NCBI RefSeq assembly: GCF_012432095.1
Contig: NC_081173.1
Location: 25,003,247-25,067,246, forward strand
DNA from: Onychostoma macrolepis
Taxonomy: Eukaryota > Chordata > Actinopteri > Cypriniformes > Cyprinidae
Length of the DNA: 64,000 nucleotides
Direction: 5' to 3'
The notes under the pieces are model-generated. The model made no database searches and had not been told where the DNA came from. It saw nothing but the letters and a program-made list of their open reading frames with translations. The translations under genes were made by a program, and so were the position numbers. Below, in pieces: positions 35,450 through 46,985 of this stretch (the first letter of the stretch is position 1; each line of letters starts with the position of its first letter).

Positions 35450-35457
35450 ATTATTAT

Positions 35458-36729
35458 GAATTATGGTCACATAGCTTTTTGTTTTAAAAGATGGCCTGGA
35501 GTCATGTGGATTACTTTGTGATGTTTTTATCAGCTTTTTGGACTCTACTTCTGAAGGCACCCATTCACTGCAGAGGATCCATCTGTGAGCAAGTGACGTA
35601 ATGCTAAATGTCTCTGAAACTCTTCAGATAAAGAAACAAACTCATCTAGATCTTAGAAGTAAATGTCAAAAAGTACCATGGCACTGCCACATGCTGACAC
35701 ATATTCAATTCAATTTGTTATAATTTCAAAGATTTTTCAAATAGAATTCAGATGTTTGAAAAGTGCAATCGAAATGCCTTTTTTTTAGATAGATTTGAAG
35801 TAACACTTTGTTTTTTATGCCTGTAACTGGATGATTTCTCAAACTAATTAGTGTTATATGTTTGTAGACAAAACTTCATTGTGTCAGATGGCATGAGTTC
35901 TACAGGCGTATGGAAGACTGAAAAACAGCACCTGGCATGGGCCGCATTGTACACTTGATTATCGGCAGGAAGTCTTGAAGTAAAGCACAATAGGGTGTTT
36001 TGTTTCTCTTTCAATTTTCCGCCCTCCTTTTCCTCCTCCTCCTTTTTTCTATCCAAATAAAGCTGAACATGGCTGTTGAGAGTATTCAGTGATTCACCAC
36101 CTGTGTGAGTGTGTAGATACAGGTCACATACAGTATTTAAAGGGGTTTAAAACAAACAAAAAAGTGGAGTTTTTCTGCTGGCAAGACGTCAGCGGCTGTC
36201 AGTTTCCAGAAGAGAGGTATATTTTTGGTTTGGAGTTAAACAAAGCGGAGTACACAGTGTCACTCTACCACGCAGATGTGAAACTGTCAAACTTTAGCTG
36301 CAGTTTCTGCAAGTAACTTTGCATCTTAATGTTGTACAAGATCAGAAAGCAAAAATAAATTCAATGGAAAGAGTGAGCAGCAATTAGTGGATTCACATGC
36401 CATTGTGCATTGTATGATATTATTCACTTTGCATGCAAAAAAAAAAGTATTACTGACCTGACTGTTTAGACTTAAATAAACCCAATGCTGAAAACAAAAC
36501 AATATCGGTTTTCAGATATTATGCAATAAATGCTAGCTGAAAAGTCATTTTATTCTTCTGTGTTTGCGATTAACAAAAGGCAGGAGTCAGGAAATACGTC
36601 TCAGCTCAGATGAAGAAAATCCCTGTGGTGTCATGTTGCGTTTAAGTCATTTCAAGGATTAAATTCGGTAGTTTTCAGTTTTCCATTCACTAATCTTTAA
36701 CTGAATGATTAGTTTACTCAGGTTGCAAG
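35458..36729. other. Intergenic DNA, low-repeat
   Basis: No recognised repeat or exon. The plus-strand frame at 36089-36316 is unrecognised. Confidence 0.45.
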
Positions 36730-36735
36730 TTTTCA

Positions 36736-37665
36736 CCTAGCAACCACCCACAACAACTTAGAAACAACCTACACTGACAAAAATGATTTTGTGGTGAAGT
36801 AAATACTACAAAAAAACAAATGTAATTTCTACATTAAATAATTTAGTTCAGGCAAGAATTTAAATAAAATAGTAAATTAAATATTAGTACTCAATTTAAG
36901 CTTGTAGAATTTAAAGTTTGAACTTATAAGTACATTTTACTTGGAATTGTTTGTTATTTTTACAAATCTTGTAAGTAAATATCAACGTCATGATCCCGTT
37001 GTTCATAATAACATTATTCCTGTTGGGCATAATTAATACGATTTTTTTGTTTTTGTTTTTGTTTTGTTTTTTGCTGTTTTCGAGATGTATTTACACTGTT
37101 TTGTGGTTGCTTTTGTTGTTAGGTTAAGTAACTTGCTATTTTGTGACATCTGGAGTTCATTTATTACTCAAGATGACCCATTCTTTACTGATTGTCACCA
37201 TCATTGTGTATCATGTGCCAAGTATTCAGGTCTCTGTGTTCATTCAGTTAATAATAATATTGAGTCAGTATATTACCTTAAAATGAATAACGAGCAGTCT
37301 ACTTGCTTACATACGTGCTTGTAACTTAACCAGATGCTTTATATGCAGTTTTTTTTTTCAATGCTATGTTATTTGAGTAAAGTTTACAACCCGTGACTGA
37401 GTGAAATGTACTTGAGTATTGTAGGGTAAACTTAAAATAATTAAGTAGAATTTACTCATCAAACTCTACCTGGCCATGTTAAATTTACTTATTTCCTTTA
37501 CTGATTTTAGATAACTTAGTTAAGTAGATTTTACTTAATTCCTTATTTAAATTTTACTTGAAAAATATGTGTGCAAAAACTTGCAAAATAAAAATTAAGT
37601 AAATTTTACTTCTTATTTTTTTCAGTGTAGCAATTCCTACCCAGAACACCATGCAAAATGTTAGG
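36736..37665. repeat. GTTGCTAGG-type minisatellite fragment split by a transposon
   Basis: CCTAGCAACCACCCACAACA at 36736 and TAGCAATTCCTACCCAGAAC at 37628 are inverse-strand units of the minisatellite at 18880-19830. The element at 36772..37627 lies between them. Confidence 0.75.
36772..37627. mobile_element. CACTG-ended (CACTA/EnSpm-like) non-autonomous element
   Basis: The ends CACTGACAAAAATG and (inverse) CACTGAAAAAAATAAG face each other, with TA on each side. Multiple sub-terminal AAGTAAATTTTACTT motifs point both ways, as expected for transposase-binding sites in CACTA-type elements. The interior holds a short unrecognised frame (37064-37324). The class is inferred from the ends. Confidence 0.7.
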
Positions 37666-37689
37666 GGCTGGTAATGTTTCTATTTCTAT

Positions 37690-38020
37690 TTCTATTTATT
37701 TGATCAAATATTATATTATATATTTTAAAATATGATTTATTCCTGTGATGCAAAGCTGAATTTTCAGCATCATTACTCCAGTCTTCAGTGTCACATGGTC
37801 CTTCAGAAATCATTCTAATAGGCTGATTTGCTGTTCAATAAACATTTCTTATTATTATCAATGTTGAAAACAGTTGTGCTGCTTAATATTTTGTGTTTCA
37901 AGATTCTTTGATGAATAGAATGCTCTAAAGAACAGCATTGATTTTAAATTGAAATCAGTTGAGGTCACGTTTGAACAATTTAATGCATTCTCACTGAATA
38001 AATTATCTCTTTTTTTCCTG
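37690..38020 (-). repeat. ~460-bp TA-flanked repeat, copy i (partial)
   Basis: It runs TTATTCCTGTGATGCAAAGC, TCTTCAGTGTCACATGGTCC, GAAAACAGTTGTGCTGCTTA, GATGAATAGAATGCTC, then AATGCATTCTCACTGAATAA. Confidence 0.83.
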
Positions 38021-38241
38021 ATCCAAAATCTAACCTCACATGATAAAAATCAATCCTCTTGCATCTCTGGACTATTGATTTTCAGGGTCCGCTTACAACC
38101 ACTTTCCATATTTTTTGGAAGATTTGGATTTGGATTATCTTGCATCATTCCACATGATTATACTATACATGTTTTTACCAAGCAGCTTAAAAGTGTTGAC
38201 AAAATAACTCATGATAAGGCAGATAGAACATTGGATAAAAG

Positions 38242-38261
38242 TTTTTTTTTTTTTTTTTTTT
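38242..38261. repeat. T-run
   Basis: About 20 T residues, next to the SINE-like sequence that follows. Confidence 0.85.
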
Positions 38262-38304
38262 GAATATCTCATAAACATTTACCTTCACCCTGTTTTAACA
38301 ACAC

Positions 38305-38405
38305 TCATTTCAACTGGTTGAATATAGCAATGCCAAGATCATAGATTTGATTCCCAGACAACATGCAAACTGACATTAAAATGCTCTTTAATGTCTGCCA
38401 ATTTT
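38305..38405 (+). repeat. tRNA-derived SINE fragment (cyprinid type)
   Basis: AGCAATGCCAAGATCATAGA followed by TTTGATTCCCAGACAACATG and CAAACTGACATTAAAATG matches the order of the common cyprinid SINE head (TCATGGGTTCGATTCCCAGGG-like B box, then a short non-tRNA part). ATGTCTGCCAATTTT near 38390 matches the GTCTGCCAAATG tail. Confidence 0.62.
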
Positions 38406-39369
38406 AAAATAAATATGTCTAGCTTGTGATGTTTTGTCTGTGATCCAGTCCCTTATACGAGGCACGCAACACACGTTTTCCCTGGAAGTTAAAACTCATT
38501 GTTAAATTCCTGAGGAGTTCTGTATTTTCCCCACAACACAAAATATGTTTGACAAACAGCCATCAACTATATATGGATTATTCACATGGTTTGGGGAGAG
38601 TAAAATATTCCCAATTCAAGGTCCTGAGGTTTGGCATGGGAAGCGTCCAGTTGAACTAAACTGAGCGGGACGTCAAACTGTGGAAACACAGCGTTCATAA
38701 AATAGGAAATCATTTATGATGTCTGATAGGTGGCGATTGGTCTTGAGCAATCTCGGCTGTTTTCTTAGAGTAAGGGGGTTCAATTCAAAGAGAGTTTGTC
38801 TGCCAAACGGAATGGGCTGAAAGACCGGAGAGTGTCCGTCACCAGGGAAACCGCAGATCCGATCGAACTCGCAGCAAGGGGCGAAGTCAACATGGCCAGT
38901 CTGACCCAGATTTCACGTTCCTCACAGACAGTTCCTCGGTTTCTTGCTTTTTTTGATCTGTTCGATGAGAGGAGCAGATCCAGACATTAAGGCAGCTTTA
39001 CACATATGTTTTGTCTATGCTTAAATCTCTATAGGCCTGGAGGAGTATCTCAAAAGTAGTCTATGGGGTTAAACACACACACACACACAGAGTGAGAGAG
39101 AAAGAAAAGAGTCTGAAATGATCTCTGCATGCTGCTTCCTATGTAATAGAGGAAGTAAAGAAACTTCTTTTGTTCCTGTTGTTTCCTCTATGTGTCTGTC
39201 AATTCATATTCATAACATAATGGAGATGAGTAAACTAAACAACAGCCTCTGTGCACTAATCTGAAAACATTACGGCCTGAAATATTATTTACTAGAATTC
39301 TAATTACTTTCAATTATGGAAAGTGTTCCAACTCAAATCTTTTGAATGTTAACTACCAGAGTCGGAAAT
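38406..39369. other. Intergenic DNA with a GC-richer block
   Basis: 38600-38990 is clearly richer in GC and CpG than the flanks, with a plus-strand frame at 38796-38990 that matches no known protein. A (CA)n run lies at 39072-39089. A small unannotated promoter or conserved element is possible but unproven. Confidence 0.35.
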
Positions 39370-39720
39370 ATATTTTTAATGTTTTTGTAATAAGTTTCTT
39401 ATGTTCATCAAGGCTGCATTTATTTGATCATAAATACAGTAAAAACTGTTGTTTTGTGAAATATTATTCCAATTTATAATAACTGTTTTCTATGTTAATA
39501 CATTTTTAAATGTAATTTATTCCTGTGATGCAAAGCTGAATTTTCAGCATCATTACTCCAGTCTTCAGTGTCACATGATTCTTCTGAAATCATTCTAATA
39601 TGCTGATTTGCTCAAATATTTAAGCATGTTTTTTAGGATGTATTGAGGTAGAAAAAGAATAGCATTTATTTAAATCAATTTACTGTCAATTTTGATCAAT
39701 TGAATCCATCCTTGTATAAT
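39370..39720 (-). repeat. ~460-bp TA-flanked repeat, copy j (partial)
   Basis: In minus orientation: ATCAAGGCTGCATTTATTTG, TTATTCCTGTGATGCAAAGC, TCTTCAGTGTCACATGATTC and TTCTAATATGCTGATTTGCT, then a shortened remainder ending near 39720. Confidence 0.84.
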
Positions 39721-40269
39721 ACAAGTAGAAGTTAGTTAAACCTGACCAGTCTGTTTAATAACCTGTTCCTCTGAGACAGTTTTATTAGCCATATAACTAA
39801 TGCAAAATTCATTATAAGGAATTGAGACAGTCAAGGTCAGTTCACTCTACAGCCATTTTGAAAATGGAATCAGAATGTCAAAATTAACTGTATTTTCCTG
39901 GCTGCTCTAGTTAATTAATAAAAGACATTTGGCTCTATATCTAAGGACAATCTGGAGAGCATCTGTCTGGGTATTGTAGCACTTTAGGTTTTGGGACTGA
40001 CTTCATCTGATGGCCTCATCTGATGCGTAAAACCTGCATAATGATTCACTGCTGTCACACTCTTATGAATATTAGTGATTACATCACTGGTCCTGAATCA
40101 ATTCTGAAAGTGATTTCATAGTGACTGGGCCATACTTATGCTACAGGAAGGTGCATGAAGAAAACACAAGATGCACCATAAGTGTTCAATTTGCATATGT
40201 CTGCTACATCTATATCTAAATTGTCTTTGTCAATAAAGTTAGCAGATTTGGCAGAGGAAAGAGAATAAC
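39721..40269. other. Intergenic DNA, no recognised features
   Basis: Mixed composition. No gene signal. Confidence 0.4.
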
Positions 40270-40349
40270 TACTTTCACTGATGAAAATGCGTATAAATAG
40301 TACGCCAAACAAAATGGTATTGATACGCAAAAATGGACTTTGGCGTATA

Positions 40350-41436
40350 CAGGTGCATCTCAATAAATTAGAATGTCGTGGAAAAGTTCATTTATTTCAG
40401 TAATTCAACTCAAATTGTGAAACTCGTGTATAAAATAAATTCAATGCACACAGACTGAAGTAGTTTAAGTCTTTGGTTCTTTTAATTGTGATGATTTAGG
40501 CTCACATTTAACAAAAACCCACCAATTCACTATCTCAACAAATTAGAATACTTCATAAGACCAATAAAAAAACATTTTTAGTGACTTGTTGGCCTTCTGG
40601 AAAGTATGTTCATTTACTGTATATGCACTCAATACTTGGTAGGGGCTCCTTTTGCTTTAATTACTGCCTCAATTCGGCGTGGCATGGAGGTGATCAGTTT
40701 GTGGCGCTGCTGAGGTGGTATAAAGCCCAGGTTTCTTTGACAGTGGCCTTCAGCTCATCTTGTTTCTCATTTTCCTCTTGACAATACCCCATAGATTCTC
40801 TGTGGGGTTCAGGCCTGGTGAGTTTGTTGGCCAGTCAAGCACACCAACACCATGGTCATTTAACCAATTTTTGGTGCTTTTGGCAGTGTGGGCAAGTGCC
40901 AAATCCTGCTGGAAAATGAAATCAGCATCTTTAAAAAGCTGGTCAGCAGAAGGAAGCATGAAGTGCTCCAAAATTTCTTGGTAAACGGGTGCAATGACTT
41001 TGGTTTCAAAAAACACAATGGACCAACACCAGCAGATGACATTGCACCCCAAATCATCACAGACTGTGGAAACTTAACACTGGACTTCAAGCAACTTGGG
41101 CTTTGAGCTTCTCCACCCTTCCTCCAGACTCTAGGACCTTGGTTTCCAAATGAAATACAAAACTTGCTCTCATCTGAAAAGAGGACTTTGGACCACTGGG
41201 CAACACTTGCAGGTGTTTTGAGTTGATTAGCTGATTGGCATGTCATATTCTAATTTGATGAGATAGTGAATTGGTGGGTTTTTGTTAAATGTGAGCCAAA
41301 ATCATCACAATTAAAAGAACCAGTACTTCAGTCTGTGTGCATTTAATTTATTTAATACACGAGTTTCACAATTTGAGTTGAATTACTGAAATAAATGAAC
41401 TTTTGCACGACATTCTAATTTATTGAGATGCACCTG
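40350..41436 (-). mobile_element. Tc1/mariner element, 1087 bp, nested
   Basis: The ends CAGGTGCATCTCAATAAATT (40350) and the inverse AATTTATTGAGATGCACCTG (to 41436) begin inverted repeats of about 190 bp, including CAATTTGAGTTGAATTACTG pairs. TA precedes the left end. The right flank reads TGTA, so that TA copy has mutated or shifted. The element is shorter than a full Tc1 (about 1.5 kb) because the 5' part of the transposase is missing. Confidence 0.92.
40629..41246 (-). pseudogene. Tc1 transposase remnant, N-terminus deleted, frameshifted
   Basis: The relic opens at 41246 with MTCQSANQLKTPASVAQW and shows the first catalytic Asp in VLFSDESKFCISFG, then VMIWGAMSSAGVGPL. A frameshift near 41000 is needed to continue into EILEHFMLPSADQLFKDADF. 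The second Asp is in FIFQQDLALAHTAKS and the Glu in NPTENLWGIVKRKM. Two more frame changes precede the C-terminal KAKGAPTKY at 40632. All three DDE residues survive, but the helix-turn-helix DNA-binding domain is absent and the frame is broken. Confidence 0.9.
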
Positions 41437-41679
41437 TGTATGATATGAATGTGTTTGGTGTGCATATAATACGCAGTTTTTGCATGCATTTGATATGAAA
41501 TTTGTTGGCGGGCATATGATACGCAGTTTTAGCGTACATATGATACGCATCTACCCCACAACCCTAATCCTACCCATCGCGTAGCATATACACGCCAAAG
41601 TCTATTTTGGCGTATCAATACCACGAGTTTTCATTTTTATTTGGCGTACTATTTATACGCACTTTCATGAGATCGGTTT

Positions 41680-44192
41680 GAATCTAGTCATGTCTGTGCA
41701 TTAATGGATGTATTGCTGGGTTTGTGTGTGTTATAATCAGCATATCCTGCATAATAAAGGAATTAGTTCTGCTCTGTCTTTCTAAATCTTAGCTGTGAAT
41801 GTGTTACATTGGGAATTCAGTGTGATTCAGACATTTTCTCCCATGATACATTTCAAAAGGCAGACTGCCTTTTGTTCGAAGACTCCAGGTGCTGATGTAT
41901 CCATCTGTGAGTGACCTAATTCTGGGCGCTCACAAGAGACGGCAATCATAAAAGCACATTCAAGCACTACTACACAAACCACAACACAATACAGCATACA
42001 AATAATCTGTTTTAGGTGTTTTTATGCTAATGTACTTTTATGATTACTGTCTTTTTTGAGTGTTCAGGTCTCTTATGTAATACACGGACATCTAAGCAGG
42101 TTTTATAAATTACATAATTTTGTTTCTATTAACTTGTTTCTATTTACAATTTACATAAATGTAATAAATGTTATTTTATAAATAGTCACATACTTACAAT
42201 ACATGTATATAAGTACATTTTATAACAATTATGTATTATATTACATTTTATATATTTATTTTAATTTAAAAATATGATTTAGTTATTACAATAAAATATT
42301 TAAATTAAGATAAAGACCTGTATAGTATATTTTATTTACATATTTATACATATTATATAAATATAGAATAATAATAATAATAATATGGAAATTCTATTTA
42401 CATATTAATACATATTACATATATTTACATCTATTATATGTAAATTGTACAATTGCAAATTATAGTTCTATAGTATCTCTGTTTCTAAAACATTTATTAA
42501 AACTTTTAAAAATATATTAAAAATGTAATATAAAATAAACGGTATATTAAAAAAATAGTATTAATATCAATATTATGTGTGTTTTTTGAAAAATTACAGT
42601 ATATGTCCACTAAGTTATGGTACAGTCATGTGTTCTTTGTAGCTGTAAATATTTTGTCATGACTGTAACTACTGTTTCCCCACAGTGAAGTCCCAAGCTG
42701 AGGTGAGAGTGAGGACAGCAGAAACTTATTTGACACCCCTGACCTGTTTAGATGACCTCTTAGTCTGTCTGGACTCTCTCCAGCATTACATAACGAGAAT
42801 ATTTCATTCCCAGACAGCTCTATTGTTCTGTTCTTCCCTGCAAACGATGTCCAGACTACAACAGACAACACAGCAGCAAACACTATAAACAAACAGGGCT
42901 GGAATTCACGATGAGCCGCAGCACTACATTATGTCCAATCCAAGTTCACCCTGGAGACCAAATATGGATGAGCGTCTGTATCTCCCCCTCGGCAGACATG
43001 AATGAACAATGAAATGGGGTTTTATAAATCCACAGCGTTCCTCCGAGAATTTCCATCTGCTGTAGGCAAGCAACAAACAGACACAAGCATCTATTGATGT
43101 GAGAACTGCTATTTCAGTTTGAGGGTTATAGTGGAACACACAAATGGCATAATATATCTACATACTGACCAAAACTGGGTGTCCTTGCAGGCAGGTGAAG
43201 GGGTCACTGGAGCACAGAAGCTCAAACAAGCCGCAAGCAGAGAGCATTCTGGGAGTTTGTATTTGGGTAGTGGGGTAAATGTGGCTCAGATCCCACTGCA
43301 GATTTGCAAGCGTCTGTTCTGCTTTTGTCTGAGCTGTGCTGATGGAAAACTCCTCTGTAAACTAAGAAATAATGGCTGTGAAGTCACTTTGTAGAAGCAA
43401 AAATGTGTTTCATTTCCTTATTAATTTGCCTTGATTGAGTCGATTTAAATATTTATAAAGTTCAGTTATGAAGTTAAAGTAAAAAAAATGCCATCTGCGT
43501 ATTTCATTTGGTAATAAAAGGTATAAAATAATAAAAATGCAGTTCATTTTATCACTGACTTCAACAAATCAATTCAATAGCAACACCGTGTCTTAGCAGG
43601 TACGATGCAACAACTTTCCAATGTCAATTAATATGTCTGTCTTCACTGACTGTCGTCTCGTGTAGCCAGTCTTTTAATGGCTTAAGGTCTAGCCTTGAAT
43701 ACAACTTAAACTGTCAAGCAACACCTACGTAAGAGACTGTCTAACCAACATGAAAAACAAGAATGAACTGCTTTTGTTATTTATCTGACAGAATATAACA
43801 GCATACAGTATACTTCAAAGTCAAAGACATGCTGCCACTATAACCTGGAAATCCGGCCTTGTGAAGTAGCTGCATAAGAAATAATGAAATCCAACTGCAG
43901 ATGCCCTTGTACTGTTTTTATGCTCCCTAAACTTGACTTTTACACATGCATTGCATGAATTGTGTACATCGCATACTAGTGAGATAGCTGTGAATCCTTA
44001 AGCAGCTCAGCCTCACACTACAGTGTGCAACTGGTGCAACATTGTAACATACAGTGACCAAAAATAATCTTCTCTAACTGAGGTGCTAAAGACTTTTCAT
44101 TCAGATTTCATTAAGCTATCAACTGCATTATTAACTTGGCTGCAACCAAAAGAACATATTAAGCAGCCAATCAGAACATTTTAATGTTTAAT
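41680..44192. other. Intergenic DNA; AT-rich centre
   Basis: 42000-42600 is extremely AT-rich (TTATATAAAT and ATAATAATAAT words). 42650-43900 is mixed and low-repeat. No gene or element is recognised. Confidence 0.45.
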
Positions 44193-44195
44193 ATA

Positions 44196-44656
44196 CACTT
44201 ACCGGTCAGAAGTTTGGAAGAATTCAGATATTTTAATGTTTTTGAAAGAAAACAAAGCACTTGTTTGATTAGTAATACAGTAAAAACAGTAATATAGTGA
44301 AATATTATTATGAATTAAAAGAACTGTTTTCTATCTGAATATATGTTATAACGTAATTTATTTGAATTTAAAGGCATCATTACTACAGTCTTCTGTGTCA
44401 GATGATCGTTCAGAAATATGTTCTTAATTATTATCAGTTATTACTGGTACTCATTTATTAATAACGGTTTTAATTATTTTCAATGTTGGACAGAGTTTTT
44501 GCTGCTTTAATATTTTTGTGGAACAGTACAGCATTTATTTGAAATAGAAATCCTTTGTAACATTATAAGTTTCTTTACTGTCACTTTTGATTACATTAAT
44601 GCATCCTTGCTGAATAAAACAAAAAAAAATTTTCTGACCCTAAAGTTTTGGTAGTG
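44196..44656 (-). mobile_element. ~460-bp TA-flanked repeat, complete copy k
   Basis: This copy defines the family. The left end is TA then CACTTACCGGTCAGAAGTTT and the right end is ...CCTAAAGTTTTGGTAGTG then TA. CACT/AGTG ends with TA on both sides suggest a Tc1/mariner-type non-autonomous element of 461 bp. No open frame. The interior carries the TCATTACTACAGTCTTC, TTTACTGTCACTTTTGATTA and GCATCCTTGCTGAATAAAAC blocks shared with the other copies. Confidence 0.8.
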
Positions 44657-44658
44657 TA

Positions 44659-44903
44659 TTATGGTTTCCATAAAAATAAGCAGCTTTCAACATTGTTCTT
44701 GAGCAGCAAGAACAATCAACATAACAGAAGGATCTGAATGTGATTTAAGACCAAAGTAATGGCTGCTCCCTTCAAATTGTAATAATATTTCAAAATATTA
44801 CTTTTTTCTGTATTTTTGATCAAATAAATGCCACCTTGGCAAGCATAAGTGACTTCTTTCAACAGCATTAAAAAAATCCAAATTATTTCAAACTTTAGAA
44901 GTG
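44659..44903 (+). repeat. ~460-bp TA-flanked repeat, truncated copy l in opposite orientation
   Basis: It starts mid-element (CCATAAAAATAAGCAGCTTT) and ends properly in CAAACTTTAGAAGTG then TA (44904). It abuts copy k with only a few bases between, giving an inverted pair. Confidence 0.8.
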
Positions 44904-44905
44904 TA

Positions 44906-46243
44906 TTTGAAGTGGGTGGAGCTATGCATACTAAAACAGGAACCTAACAATAGTCAAAAAGTCACTTTATCGTGGACTGGATATGGTGTACATGCAGATA
45001 GTAGGAGCACAGTACATACTATCTATTGTTACTGCAGCCATATTGTTAAAACAGACTTGAAAATCTAAATATCTGGCTTTGGCACAGTCTTCTAGAATGT
45101 GGTGATAATGGCACAAGCATTACTGAAAAAGGAACAGATGGGGAATTATTCCACTGCCAAATCAAAATCAGGCACACATACTATGAATATGTTTCCCTAC
45201 TGTCCACGTACATTCAATAAAACACAGGATTTGGATGAAAAAAGACAGATCTGAATTCCAGAGATGATGATTTTTGCATCTGCAGAAAGGTTTTGTATAG
45301 TTCTCCTCTCCTTTTGGAAACACTAAGACAGCTGAGTTATGTTTCAGACCGAATCTTGTCTGGGGATTTGATTTTGTACTTATTTTTAAATGTGGATCTC
45401 TATGAATGAATGAATGGTTGTTGAGACAGTCTCATGCTGCCATGAGTGAGAAATAATGGATGATCGTACCGTTCCACTGATGAACGGAGGGGTCGACGGA
45501 GAGGGTTTGTGAGGTGCAGGTCAGGATTGATTTGTTTGCTCAGATGGTTTGAGATGGCAGTCTGGAGAGAGAAAAACTGATCAGCAGGTGTGAAAGATCA
45601 GGTGGTCAGATTTAACTATACTTGTACTTCAGTTACTATGACTTGTTAATCATATAATTTTTTACAGTGTCCATTTATAGTACTTTACTGAATAGTGAAT
45701 AATGGAACATAACAGAAACTGAATATTTTCCAAATAATGTTTTTCACATTTATAATATATTTTTTCACAGCATAAATTGGGTATAATAGTTATATACAAT
45801 AATAGCTGCCTTCTTTCAAATTTTAAGATGGGGTCCCTCACATGAGGATGATGCTATTTGGGAGTCTGTGGCATCTAAAAGACTGAAAACCCTATAGCTC
45901 TACATAACTCAAGTGCTATATTTCAGGTTTTTTGAAGTCATATTTTGGTAAAAGGCTAATTTCAAACATTTACACAACAAACATATCGTCACAAGAACAT
46001 ACATTTGTAGGGAGGTTAATCTAACAAAAGAGTAGCCTGGTTTTGTTTTGGGAAATAATTTTCCCGTACAATATGTGCTTTGAAAAGCACAAAATAGATT
46101 TATTGTTATCATTTTATGGCCTTCAGATTTACAAAACAGAAAGACAGATAGCATGTACTGTCTGTTTCTCAAGCCAGAGTTCGGACTGAGAGCAACTGGA
46201 GAGAAAAAGACATAGATTGCAGTGTAGCCCTGACCTATCTATC

Positions 46244-46248
<5 letters not shown>
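44906..46248. other. Intergenic DNA, low-repeat
   Basis: No recognised repeat or gene. The minus-strand frame at 45909-46172 is unrecognised. Confidence 0.45.

Positions 46249-46287
<39 letters not shown>
46249..46287. repeat. (GT)n microsatellite
   Basis: Pure GT tract. Confidence 0.95.
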
Positions 46288-46290
<3 letters not shown>

Positions 46291-46569
46291 GGGAGGTCAC
46301 TTGTGAATGGAAATGTTGAGGTCACCTGTTTGTTTCCAGAGTGTTGATACAGCATTGTGTGTGTGTTTCCAGGCAGCATGAGTGTCATTACAGTGTCCCA
46401 CCCAACAACTGAAATATTCTGAACTCTGACACAGACGAGGGGTCTTCAACTTATCTGAGCATGTTCAATGACGTTCAGCCTCTGTGATACGCAACTAAAA
46501 TGTGTCTCACCCTCAAATCAATGAAAAAACTCCAGGCCTTTTGACCTGGACCAGTAATCTTTGCTGTTA

Positions 46570-46985
46570 AAGCCACGAACTGTTTCTGATTTAGTGAACT
46601 GGCTCATCTTATTCACTAAAAAGAACCTGTTCAAAAAGAATTTGTTCGCAAACTGGACACCATTTGCCTGAGGTTATGGTTTACAGGTAATAATGTTGTA
46701 AATAATGTTCAGTTTCTTGCACAGACTGATCGTTTCACTTCAGAAGACCTCAATATATGGTCAGGAGCCCCAGGTATTCATTTTGTGTTGCCTGATATAC
46801 TTTTTTTGACTCTCAAAGTGACGGTAGCCACTGACTTGCATTTTATGAATCACTAAGGACAACAGTTTCAGCTAATAATCTTCTTTGCTGTTCTACTGAA
46901 AAGTAACCTACATCTTGGACGGCCTGAGGGTGAGTAAACTGACAACAGCTTTTTGTTTTTGGGTTAACTGTCCCGTTAAAACTTG
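46570..46985. repeat. Mixed transposon relics (GAACCTGTTC motif; TTAA-family right end)
   Basis: 46575-46670 contains AAAAAGAACCTGTTCAAAAA and TTGTTCGCAAACTGG, motifs of a teleost interspersed repeat. 46740-46985 contains CATCTTGGACGGCCTGAGGG, TGAGTAAACTGAC and GTCCCGTTAA, which resemble the right end of TTAA-type elements. Confidence 0.5.

Larger units (their letters stand above)
40270..41676. mobile_element. Foldback MITE (GCGTATAAATAGTACGCC family) carrying a nested Tc1
   Basis: The left arm GCGTATAAATAGTACGCCAA (from about 40289) and the right arm TTGGCGTACTATTTATACGC (41641-41660) are exact inverses. The arms continue through GGTATTGATACGC and CTTTGGCGTATA. Sub-terminal copies of GATACGC and a CCCTAATCCTACCC centre lie to the right. 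The Tc1 at 40350..41436 interrupts the left arm. Confidence 0.85.
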
